A stretch of DNA of 32,819 nt from DATBDM01 sp036269915 (lineage in GTDB: Bacteria > Actinomycetota > Thermoleophilia > Solirubrobacterales > Solirubrobacteraceae), in contig DATBDM010000140.1 in assembly GCA_036269915.1 (NCBI GenBank), positions 1 to 32,819 on the forward strand. The letters run 5' to 3'. The notes under the pieces were generated by a model. It ran no database searches and was not told the DNA's origin. It worked only from the letters and a program-made list of their open reading frames with translations. Shown piece after piece: positions 1-9,189 of the stretch. The translations under genes were made by a program, and so were the position numbers. How positions within the stretch are numbered: position 1 is the first letter of the stretch; every line of letters begins with the position of its first letter.

Positions 1-1721
<1,721 letters not shown>

Positions 1722-1738
1722 GCCGGATGAGGATCGAT

Positions 1739-1766
1739 CCGCCCGGCGCCACACGGCGTCGGGCGG
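1739..1766 (+). terminator. Hairpin terminator after pckG
   Basis: Arms 1739-1750 and 1755-1766 pair over 12 positions (one G-T wobble) around the tetraloop ACAC, starting 17 bases after the pckG stop. No T-run follows. The hairpin ends 6 bases before the proposed gdh -10 box, so it would insulate gdh from pckG read-through. Confidence 0.65.
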
Positions 1767-1772
1767 GTGCGC

Positions 1773-1784
1773 CATGATGGACCT
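1773..1784 (+). promoter_or_regulatory. Putative leaderless promoter of gdh
   Basis: CATGAT at 1773-1778 followed by 6 bases and then GTG at 1785. No Shine-Dalgarno is present. The same hexamer with the same spacing precedes the 57-aa gene starting at 21977 (-). The hexamer deviates from TAnnnT only at the first base. Confidence 0.5.
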
Positions 1785-4700
1785 GTGAGCCTCGCTGCGG
1801 AGACCGAGGCGGCATCGGATCGACCCGAGGACCGGCTTCCGGCCCTGATCGCCGCGCGCGCCCCCGCCGCCCAGCGCGACGCCGTCGCGGCGTTCGCGCG
1901 TGCCTACCTGCGCCGCGCGGCCGGAGACACCTCCGACGGGATCTCCGACGAGGACCTGACCGCCGAGGTGCTCGCGGCGTTCGGGTTCGCCGACCGGCGC
2001 GCCGCCGGCGAGCCGCTGTCCGTGCGCGCGTTCAACCCGACCCGCGAGGGCGACGGCTACGAGCCCCTGGGCTCGGTGCTCGAGACCAACTCCGACGACT
2101 GGCCGTTCCTCGTCGACTCGGTGACCGCGGAGATCGAGTCGCGGGGCCTGTGCGTCGTGCGGCTGCGCCATCCGATCATCGGCGTCGAGCGCGCGGCGAG
2201 CGGGCGCATCGCCGCCGTGCGCCATCCGCGCGACTCGGCGCGGCGCGAGTCCGTCATGCACTTCGATCTCGACCGCAAGCTCGGCGACGACGAGCTCGCG
2301 CCGCTCCAGGAGGCCGTCGCGAAGGTGGTCGGCGCGGTGCGCGCGACGGTCAGGGACTTCCCGGCGATGACCGCGCGCGTGGGGGAGATGACCACGACCG
2401 CGCGCGGCGGCGCCGACCGCTACGCGCCCGACGAGGTGCGCGAGGTCACCGACTTCCTCGGCTGGCTGCTGCGGGGCAACTTCGTGCTGCTCGGCGCGCG
2501 CGAGTACGACTTCTCGGGCGGCGAGATCCGCGTCGTGCCGGGCTCCGGCCTGGGCATCCTCGCGGACGAGGGGGGCTCGTCCTACGCCCGCGGCATGCCG
2601 CTCGAGAAGCTGCCCGACGGTGTGCGCGAGCGCGCGACGAGCGGCGACCTGCTGCTCGTCTCCAAGACCAATCGCGTCTCGCCGGTCCACCGCCGCGAGC
2701 GGATGGATTACGTCGGCGTCCGCCGCGTCGCGCCCGACGGGGCGATCATTGGCGAGTCGCGGCTGCTCGGCCTGTTCACCACCAAGGCCTACGCGGAGCC
2801 CGCGTCCGAGACCCCGCTGCTGCACCGCAAGCTGCGCCGCGCGCTCGACGCCGAGGACCTGATCGAGGGCTCCCACGACTACAAGGCCGCCGTCGCCGTC
2901 TTCGACTCGTTCCCCAAGGACGAGCTGTTCGCGGCGCCGGTCGAGGACCTGCAGCGCGCCGTCGCGATCCTGATGGGGCTCGAGGGGAGCGATCAGGTGC
3001 GCCTGCTCGCGCGCCGCGACCCGGACGGCCGCAGCGCGTCGATCATCCTCTCGCTGCCGCGCGAGCGCTACGGCGCGCGGCTCGTCGAGGGCATGGAGGC
3101 CTACCTGCGCCGGCGCTTCGACAGCGCCGACGTGACGCCGCACCACGTGCTCGAGGAGGGCGCGCGGGTGCGGGTGCACTACACGGTCCACAATGCCGGC
3201 GGGCTGCCGGACTTCTCTCCGGCCGAGCTCCAGCAGGAGGCCATCCAGCTCGCGCGCACGTGGGACGACGAGGTGCGCTCGGTACTGATCGAGCGCCACG
3301 GCGCGGCGCGCGGGCGCGCGCTCGCCGAGGCCTGGGTGCGGCACTTCCCCGACCACTACCAGGGCTACACCGAGGTCGAGCTCGCGGCCCACGACGTCGT
3401 CTGCTTCGATCGCCTCGTCGCCGGCGAGAGCGTCGTCGTCTCGCTGCAGCCCGTCGCGGACGGCAGGCAGACGCGCGTCGCGCTCTACAAGCGCGGCGCC
3501 AAGGTCGAGCTCTCGACCGTGATGCCGATGCTCGAGGACCTGGGGCTGCGCGTGGTGGAGGAGATCGCCACGCGCCTGGTCGACGCCGAGGACGAGACCT
3601 GGGTGCAGGAGTTCCGCGTGCTCGGCCCCGACGGGCAGCCGGTCGATCTCGACGCCGCCGGCGACCGGCTGGCGGCCGCGATCGCGGCCGTCTACCGCGG
3701 CGAGGCCGAGTCGGACCCGCTCAACCGGCTCGTGATCGCCGCCGGGCTGGACCGCGACCAGCTGGCGATCCTGCGCGCCTACCGCAAGTACCGCCAGCGC
3801 GTGGGCTCGCGCTTCACCGAGGGCTACCAGAACGACGTGCTGACGGCCAACGCGGGCGTCACCGCCAAGCTCATGCGCTACTTCGAGCTGCGCTTCGGCG
3901 CGGCCGGGACGGACGGGCCGCGCGACGAGGCGGCCGAGGAGGCCCTGCGCGAGGAGATCATCGCCGACCTCGACGACGTGGTCTCGCTCGACCACGACCG
4001 CATCCTGCGCAACCAGCTGTCGGTCATCGACGCGACGCTGCGCACCAACGCCTACAAGCCGGGCCGCGACGCTCTCGCGTTCAAGATCCGCTCGGCCGAC
4101 GTGCCCGCAGTGCCCCAGCCCGCCCCGCTGGTCGAGGTCTACGTCTACGGCACCGAGGTCGAGGGCATCCACCTGCGTGGCGGCGCCATCGCCCGCGGCG
4201 GCATCCGCTGGTCGGACCGGATGGACTACCGCACCGAGGTCTTCGGGCTGATGCGCGCCCAGCTGACCAAGAACGCGGTCATCGTCCCGGCCGGCGCCAA
4301 GGGCGGGTTCATCGTCAAGCACCCGCCGAGCGATCGCGCGGAGCTGCGCGCGGCGGTCGCGGCCCAGTACGAGACCTACATCCGGGCATTGCTCGACGTG
4401 ACGGACAACCTCGTCGACGGCGAGGTCGCCCACCCCGAGGGCGTCCGGGTCCTCGACGACGACGACACCTACCTGGTCGTCGCGGCCGACAAGGGCACGG
4501 CGACCTTCTCGGACCTGGCCAACGCGATCGCCCACGACGCCGGCTACTGGCTCGACGACGCGTTCGCCTCTGGCGGCTCGTCGGGCTATGACCACAAGGG
4601 CCTGGGGATCACCGCACGCGGCGCCTGGGAGTCGGTCAAGCGCCACTTCCGCGAGCTCGGCCTCGATCCGGCGGTCGACGAGCTCACGGCCGTCGGGATC

Positions 4701-6575
4701 GGCGACATGTCCGGCGACGTCTTCGGCAACGGGATGCTGCTCTCGGACAAGCTCAAGCTGATCGGCGCCTACGACCACCGACACCTGTTCCTGGACCCGT
4801 CGCCCGACCCGGCCGTCTCCTTCGGCGAGCGCCGGCGCCTGTTCGAGCTGAGCGGCTCCTCGTGGGACGACTACGACCGCGAGCTGATCTCCGAGGGCGG
4901 CGGCGTCTGGCCGCGCAGCGCGAAGTCGATCCCGCTCTCGCCGCAGGTCCGCGAGGCGCTCGGCGTGCAGGACGAGCGGCTCGCGCCCACCGACCTGATC
5001 CAGGCGATCCTGCGGGCGCCGGTCGACCTGCTCTGGAACGGCGGCATCGGCACCGTGGTCAAGGCCTCCACCGAGACCGACGACGACGCCCAGGACCGCT
5101 CCAGCGACGCGATCCGCGTCGACGCGGACCAGCTGCGCTGTCGCGTCGTGGGCGAGGGCGGCAACCTCGGCTTCACCCGCCGCGCCCGCGTCGAGTACGC
5201 CGCAGCCGGCGGCCACATCAACGCCGACTTCATCGACAACTCGGCCGGCGTGGACATCTCCGACCACGAGGTCAACCTGAAGATCCTGCTCGGCCTGGCC
5301 GAGCGGCGCGGCGAGCTGACCCGCGACTCGCGCGACGCGCTGCTGCGCGAGGTCACCGAGGACGTCGTCGGCCACGTCCTCTACGACTCGTTCCTGCAGG
5401 CGCAGATCATCGCCCAGGAGGTCGAGCGCTCCCCGGCGCGCATGTACGCCTACGAGGACCTGATGGCGCTCCTGCAGGGGCGCGGCATGCTCGAGCGCGC
5501 CGACGAGGACCTGCCCGACTCCGAGGAGATCGCCGAACGGCGGCGCTCGCAGCGCGGGATGGAGCGCCCCGAGCTCGCGGTGCTCGTCGCCTACGCCAAG
5601 CGCTGGATCGCCCGCGCGCTGCAGGAGTCCGACTTCACCGACGAGCCGTGGCTCGAGCGCGACCTGCGCGACTACTTCCCCGACGCGGTCGTCGCGCGCT
5701 TCGCCCATCTGCTCGAGGAGCACCCGCTGCGCCGCGAGCTGCTGTGCATGATCAACGCCAACGCGGTCGTCAACGCGCTCGGGCCGACGTTCGTGTCGCA
5801 GATCGTCGCCGAGCGCGGCGCCGAGGTCCCCGCGGTCGTGCGCGCCTACCGGATCGCGCTCGAGGTCACCGACGCGGGTGCCGCGTGGGAGGAGATCGAG
5901 CGCCTCGACGGCGTCGACCGCACCGTGCAGGCGGAGCTGATGGGCGGTGTCGACGCCTTCGTGGAGACGGTCACGCGCTGGTTCGTCGCCTGGCCGCTCG
6001 ACGGCTCGATCGACGAGATCGCCCAGGCGGGCCGCGCGGGCTTCGACGAGCTCGCGCGGGTGCTGGGCGAGCTCGGCGGCGAGGATCGCCGCGCGCGCCG
6101 CGAGGAGACCGCGGCCCGGCTGCGCGACGCCGGCGTGCCGGCCGAGCTCGCGCGCCTGCACGCGCTGCGCCCCGAGCTCGCCCACGCGCCGGACGTCGTG
6201 CGCGTCGCGCGCGTCTGCGGGCGCAGCGTCGAGGACGTCACGCGCGTGTTCTTCGCCGTCGGCTCCGAGCTGCGCCTGGACTGGCTCGAGAGCGAGGCCG
6301 CGCGGGTCCATGCCACCACGCGGATGCAGCGCTGGGCGTTGCAGGCCGTGCGCGAGGACGCCCTGCAGGCGCGCCGCGAGCTCGCCGAGCAGGCGCTGCG
6401 CGAGGGCGACGGAGCCGAGCCCGACGCGGCGGTGGCGAGCTTCCTCGAGGCCCACGAGCGGCCTGCCCGGCGCCTGGAGGGCTTCCTGCGCGCCCTCGCG
6501 CGCGAGGGCGACCCGGACCTCGCCGGGCTCTCGCTGGCGGTCCGCCAGCTGCGCTCGCTCGCCGCGCCCGGCTAG
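1785..6575 (+). CDS. gdh: NAD-dependent glutamate dehydrogenase, large (~180 kDa) type
   Basis: Oxidatively deaminates L-glutamate to 2-oxoglutarate + NH4+ with NAD+, feeding amino-acid carbon into the TCA cycle. At 1596 residues it matches the large single-polypeptide GDH class rather than the ~450-aa hexameric enzymes. The N-terminal half is the long, partly regulatory region of this class. The catalytic core lies around residues 790-1150, with GGAIARGGIRWSDR, the lysine-bearing VPAGAKGGF segment (near residue 837), GIGDMSGDVFGNG (near 970), WNGGIGT and VVGEGGNLGFTRR. The C-terminal ~400 residues are helical. The GTG at 1785 is chosen because it sits 6 bases after a CATGAT box; a GTG at 1767 is in frame but lies upstream of that box. 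The stop overlaps the stop of the convergent gene in a shared CTAG (6572-6575). Confidence 0.95.
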   Translation: MSLAAETEAASDRPEDRLPALIAARAPAAQRDAVAAFARAYLRRAAGDTSDGISDEDLTAEVLAAFGFADRRAAGEPLSVRAFNPTREGDGYEPLGSVLETNSDDWPFLVDSVTAEIESRGLCVVRLRHPIIGVERAASGRIAAVRHPRDSARRESVMHFDLDRKLGDDELAPLQEAVAKVVGAVRATVRDFPAMTARVGEMTTTARGGADRYAPDEVREVTDFLGWLLRGNFVLLGAREYDFSGGEIRVVPGSGLGILADEGGSSYARGMPLEKLPDGVRERATSGDLLLVSKTNRVSPVHRRERMDYVGVRRVAPDGAIIGESRLLGLFTTKAYAEPASETPLLHRKLRRALDAEDLIEGSHDYKAAVAVFDSFPKDELFAAPVEDLQRAVAILMGLEGSDQVRLLARRDPDGRSASIILSLPRERYGARLVEGMEAYLRRRFDSADVTPHHVLEEGARVRVHYTVHNAGGLPDFSPAELQQEAIQLARTWDDEVRSVLIERHGAARGRALAEAWVRHFPDHYQGYTEVELAAHDVVCFDRLVAGESVVVSLQPVADGRQTRVALYKRGAKVELSTVMPMLEDLGLRVVEEIATRLVDAEDETWVQEFRVLGPDGQPVDLDAAGDRLAAAIAAVYRGEAESDPLNRLVIAAGLDRDQLAILRAYRKYRQRVGSRFTEGYQNDVLTANAGVTAKLMRYFELRFGAAGTDGPRDEAAEEALREEIIADLDDVVSLDHDRILRNQLSVIDATLRTNAYKPGRDALAFKIRSADVPAVPQPAPLVEVYVYGTEVEGIHLRGGAIARGGIRWSDRMDYRTEVFGLMRAQLTKNAVIVPAGAKGGFIVKHPPSDRAELRAAVAAQYETYIRALLDVTDNLVDGEVAHPEGVRVLDDDDTYLVVAADKGTATFSDLANAIAHDAGYWLDDAFASGGSSGYDHKGLGITARGAWESVKRHFRELGLDPAVDELTAVGIGDMSGDVFGNGMLLSDKLKLIGAYDHRHLFLDPSPDPAVSFGERRRLFELSGSSWDDYDRELISEGGGVWPRSAKSIPLSPQVREALGVQDERLAPTDLIQAILRAPVDLLWNGGIGTVVKASTETDDDAQDRSSDAIRVDADQLRCRVVGEGGNLGFTRRARVEYAAAGGHINADFIDNSAGVDISDHEVNLKILLGLAERRGELTRDSRDALLREVTEDVVGHVLYDSFLQAQIIAQEVERSPARMYAYEDLMALLQGRGMLERADEDLPDSEEIAERRRSQRGMERPELAVLVAYAKRWIARALQESDFTDEPWLERDLRDYFPDAVVARFAHLLEEHPLRRELLCMINANAVVNALGPTFVSQIVAERGAEVPAVVRAYRIALEVTDAGAAWEEIERLDGVDRTVQAELMGGVDAFVETVTRWFVAWPLDGSIDEIAQAGRAGFDELARVLGELGGEDRRARREETAARLRDAGVPAELARLHALRPELAHAPDVVRVARVCGRSVEDVTRVFFAVGSELRLDWLESEAARVHATTRMQRWALQAVREDALQARRELAEQALREGDGAEPDAAVASFLEAHERPARRLEGFLRALAREGDPDLAGLSLAVRQLRSLAAPG

Positions 6576-7141
6576 TGCTGTTGCTCGCCGGTCGCGGCCG
6601 GTGGGCGCGACTCCTCGGCGAGCGAGGTGATCGTCAGCAGCCCGCGGGCGGCGTTCTCGAGAACGCCGGTCGCCTCCTCGGATGATCGGGCGTAGAGCTC
6701 GACGAGCAGGTGGACGACGATCTGGTCCTCGTCGTGCTTGTGGAAGCGGACGTGCGTGAAGAACTCGCGCGTCCCGTGATCGCCGAAGGCGGCGTAGGCG
6801 AGCGCGTCCGCGGCCTCGGGGCCGGAGCAGGTCTCGACCGAGTCGGCATCGACGGTCACCGTGCAGGACGCGACCCACGGCGTGCCGGCGACCATGCGCT
6901 CCCAGCGGTCCTCGATCGGCTCGATGCGGCCGTTGTGGAACGCCAGGTGGGGCTGGTCGTGCATGCAGTCGAGGCACTGCACGACGGCCTCCTGGAGCTC
7001 GTCGACGACCTCGGCGCGCTCGGCCGTCACCGGGTCGATGCGGTGGATGCCCTCGTAGTGGACCTGGATCTCCAGCTCCTGCGACCAGCAGCGGTAGCAG
7101 CGCAGCCAAGAGCCGATCGGCGAGCCGTGAGATGCCTCCAT
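6572..7141 (-). CDS. Uncharacterised cysteine-pair protein, possible zinc ribbon (189 aa)
   Basis: I do not recognise a named family. The protein has two CxxC pairs, CYRC (residues 15-18) and CLDC (56-59), which together could bind one metal ion. Between them is a region ending in ERAEVVDELQEAVVQC, and histidines and acidic residues follow (HNGRIEPIEDRWERM). The C-terminal part (FFTHVRFHKHDEDQIVVHLLVEL) alternates like beta strands. No signal peptide or membrane segment, so probably cytoplasmic. The ATG at 7141 lies 7 bases after a TAGAAT box; an in-frame ATG at 7150 would lie inside that promoter. It is divergent from the lipoprotein gene with only 24 bases between start codons, and convergent with gdh through overlapping stops. 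Confidence 0.8.
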   Translation of the reverse strand: MEASHGSPIGSWLRCYRCWSQELEIQVHYEGIHRIDPVTAERAEVVDELQEAVVQCLDCMHDQPHLAFHNGRIEPIEDRWERMVAGTPWVASCTVTVDADSVETCSGPEAADALAYAAFGDHGTREFFTHVRFHKHDEDQIVVHLLVELYARSSEEATGVLENAARGLLTITSLAEESRPPAATGEQQH

Positions 7142-7165
7142 CGCACCCATTCTATGCTCCGCGCC
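7142..7165. promoter_or_regulatory. Overlapping divergent leaderless promoters
   Basis: Minus-strand TAGAAT occupies 7154-7149 and is followed by 7 bases and ATG (7141). Plus-strand TATGCT occupies 7153-7158 and is followed by 7 bases and GTG (7166). The two -10 boxes share the TA at 7153-7154, so both cannot be melted or bound by polymerase at once. I see no clear -35 for either. Confidence 0.65.
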
Positions 7166-7564
7166 GTGCGCCGCCGACGGATCGCCCTCGCCGTGCCGGT
7201 TGTGGTGCTCGCGCTCGCCGGCTGCGGGTCCGGTGGGCCGACCGACGAGCAGCTCGTGGCCCGCGCGGTGACCGCGTTCGGCCGCGCGACGGCCGCCAAG
7301 GACTACCGCACGCTGTGCGACCGGATCCTGGCGCCGTCGCTGATCGCGGAGGTCACCTCGATCGGGCTGCCGTGCGAGAAGGCGCTCCAGCGCGGGCTCG
7401 GCAGCGTCCGCTCCCCGCGGCTGACGCTCGGCGCCGTGACAGTCGGCGGCGACACCGCGACGGCCGAGGTCCGCACCGCGGCGGCCAACCAGGCGCCGTC
7501 GCGCGACACGCTGCGCCTCGAGCGGGTCCACGGGTCGTGGCGCGTGGCGTCGCTGGCGCAGTAG
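7166..7564 (+). CDS. Small exported lipoprotein, unknown function (132 aa)
   Basis: An arginine-rich start followed by a hydrophobic stretch and lipobox LAGC with the lipidated cysteine at residue 20 shows export and anchoring on the outer face of the membrane. The mature part (about 112 residues) begins GSGGPTDEQLVARAV and contains an AAKDYRTLCDRIL segment, a second cysteine (residue 70) that could pair with Cys51, and ends in a strand-rich LRLERVHGSWRVASLAQ. The helix-then-strands order and the final W resemble NTF2/SnoaL-like small domains, which is an inference only. The GTG at 7166 is preferred to ATG 7154 because ATG 7154 lies within the TATGCT box. It converges on tdk with 3 bases between stop codons. 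Confidence 0.82.
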   Translation: MRRRRIALAVPVVVLALAGCGSGGPTDEQLVARAVTAFGRATAAKDYRTLCDRILAPSLIAEVTSIGLPCEKALQRGLGSVRSPRLTLGAVTVGGDTATAEVRTAAANQAPSRDTLRLERVHGSWRVASLAQ

Positions 7565-7567
7565 CGC

Positions 7568-8200
7568 CTACGCGGGTCGGCCGGGGACCTCGAAGCACTC
7601 GCGGCAGCGGGCCTCGTAGGCCTCCGAGCCGCCGACGTTGATCAGCGGGCCGTCGCGCCAGGGCGCCGGCTCGCCGTCGATCAGCAACTGGGAGCGGTGG
7701 GCCTCGCCGCCGCAGCGCACGCAGATCGCCGAGAGCTTCGTGAGCCGCTCGGCTTGGCAGGCGAGCTCGGGCATCGGGCCGAACGGCCGGCCCATCGCGT
7801 CCAGGTCGAGGCCCGCGCAGATCACCTCGACGCCGCGGGCGACGACGCGCCGGACCATCGCCGGCAGCTCGTCGTCGAAGAACTGCGCCTCCTCGATCCC
7901 GAGGACGTCGGGGTCGTGTTCCTCGACGATCCGCTCGAGGTCGGCGGCGCGCTCGACCGCGGCGCAGGGCCAGTGGCGGCCGGCGTGGGAGGCGATGGCG
8001 GAGGCGGTGTAGCGGCGGTCGATCGCGGGCTTGACCGCGACGACGCGCAGCCGGGCGATGTCGGCCCGCACGAGCCGGCGGATCAGCTCCTCGGACTTGC
8101 CGGAGAACATGCACCCGCAGACGACCTCGAGGCGGCCGGTGCGCGTGCGGGTGCGCGCGATCTGCGCGCGCCGGAGACGAGTTCCGTTCGTCGAGAGCAC
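7568..8200 (-). CDS. tdk: Thymidine kinase (type II, zinc-binding)
   Basis: Phosphorylates thymidine to dTMP with ATP in the pyrimidine salvage pathway. The 210-residue length is normal for the TK1-like family with a short N-terminal extension. Seen: P-loop GCMFSGKS at residues 29-36, DRRYTASAIASH lasso-side sequence, the GIEEAQFFDD segment carrying the DE(A)QF-type Walker B and catalytic acid, and two cysteine pairs (CVRC and CREC) forming the structural zinc site. GTG at 8200 follows TACCTT by exactly 6 bases, so it is taken as a leaderless start. It lies 38 bases downstream of meaB but has its own promoter-like box, so an operon with ecm-meaB is possible but not required. Confidence 0.95.
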   Translation of the reverse strand: MLSTNGTRLRRAQIARTRTRTGRLEVVCGCMFSGKSEELIRRLVRADIARLRVVAVKPAIDRRYTASAIASHAGRHWPCAAVERAADLERIVEEHDPDVLGIEEAQFFDDELPAMVRRVVARGVEVICAGLDLDAMGRPFGPMPELACQAERLTKLSAICVRCGGEAHRSQLLIDGEPAPWRDGPLINVGGSEAYEARCRECFEVPGRPA

Positions 8201-8212
8201 GCGGAAAAGGTA
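8201..8212 (-). promoter_or_regulatory. Putative leaderless promoter of tdk
   Basis: Reading the minus strand, TACCTT (8212-8207) is followed by 6 bases and GTG at 8200; there is no Shine-Dalgarno. Confidence 0.6.
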
Positions 8213-8238
8213 CGCAGCCGGGCGGACGCGAAGAGCCG

Positions 8239-9189
8239 CTAATCGGCGGCGCGGGCCTCGAGCGCGGCGACCAGCTCCCGGCCCGCTAATCCGCCGTCCT
8301 GCTCGGCGAGCCAGCGCTCGGCGGCGCGACGGCCGCCGAGGGCGCGCAGGCCGCGCTCGCCGTGCTCGGCGACGAAGTCCGCGAGCGCGCCCAGCCGCCG
8401 CGCGCGGGTGCGCGCGGCCGCGAGGTCGAGGCGGGCGCGGTGGGCGTCGAGCGCGGCCACCAGGTCGTCGAAGCCCTGGCGCGGCGGGATCGAGGAGACC
8501 GGGACCACCTCGGTCCCACGCGCCCCCAGCGAGCGCAGCGCCGCGCGCAGGTCGCGCAGCGCCCGCTGCGCCACCAGGCCGAGGTCGGACTTGGTGACCA
8601 CGAGCACGTCGGGGATCTCCATGATCCCGGACTTCAGGAACTGCAGCGCGTCGCCGGAGCCGGGCTGCACGACCACCGCGACCGTGTCGGCGGCCTCGGC
8701 GACCTCGGTCTCGGACTGGCCGACGCCGACGGTCTCGATGACCACGACGTCGAAGGCGGCGGCGAGCGCTTGCGCGGCGGCCCGGGTCGCGGGCGCGAGC
8801 CCGCCCGTCCGCTCCCCGGCTGCGGTCGAGCGGATGAACAGGCCGCGGTCGGCGGGGTCGGCCTCGATCCGCGCGCGGTCACCGAGCAGCGAGCCGCCCG
8901 AGCGCTTGGAGGTCGGGTCGACGGCCAGGACGGCCACCGTCCGCCCGCTCGCCCGCCAGGCGGCGGTCAGCGCGCCGAGGAGCGTCGACTTGCCGGCGCC
9001 GGGAGGCCCGGTGACGCCGACGACGTGGCCGGGCGCCTCGCCGCCGAGCCGCGCGGGCGCGACCTCGGCCAGCAGCGCGGCCGCCTGCGCGCGGTCGGCC
9101 GGCGCGCGGCTCTCCAGCAGGTTGAGCGTGGCGGGCGCGGCGGCGAGGTCGCCGTCGCGCAGGCGGGCGCCGAGCTCGGCGCCGATCAC
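8239..9189 (-). CDS. meaB: MeaB/ArgK-type GTPase chaperone of an acyl-CoA mutase
   Basis: G3E-family P-loop GTPase that protects and reactivates B12-dependent acyl-CoA mutases by gating cobalamin loading and release. The 316 residues fit the family. Seen: P-loop GPPGAGKST at 61-69, DPTSKRSGGSLLGDRAR, FIRSTAAGERTGGLA, the switch segment VIETVGVGQSE and the base-recognition motif TKSDL, then a C-terminal dimerisation region. The start is GTG 9189, overlapping the ecm stop as GTGA (9189-9186), so it is translated by coupling to the mutase upstream. The partner is therefore almost certainly the ecm product. Known meaB genes sit beside mutases in the same way. Confidence 0.94.
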   Translation of the reverse strand: MIGAELGARLRDGDLAAAPATLNLLESRAPADRAQAAALLAEVAPARLGGEAPGHVVGVTGPPGAGKSTLLGALTAAWRASGRTVAVLAVDPTSKRSGGSLLGDRARIEADPADRGLFIRSTAAGERTGGLAPATRAAAQALAAAFDVVVIETVGVGQSETEVAEAADTVAVVVQPGSGDALQFLKSGIMEIPDVLVVTKSDLGLVAQRALRDLRAALRSLGARGTEVVPVSSIPPRQGFDDLVAALDAHRARLDLAAARTRARRLGALADFVAEHGERGLRALGGRRAAERWLAEQDGGLAGRELVAALEARAAD

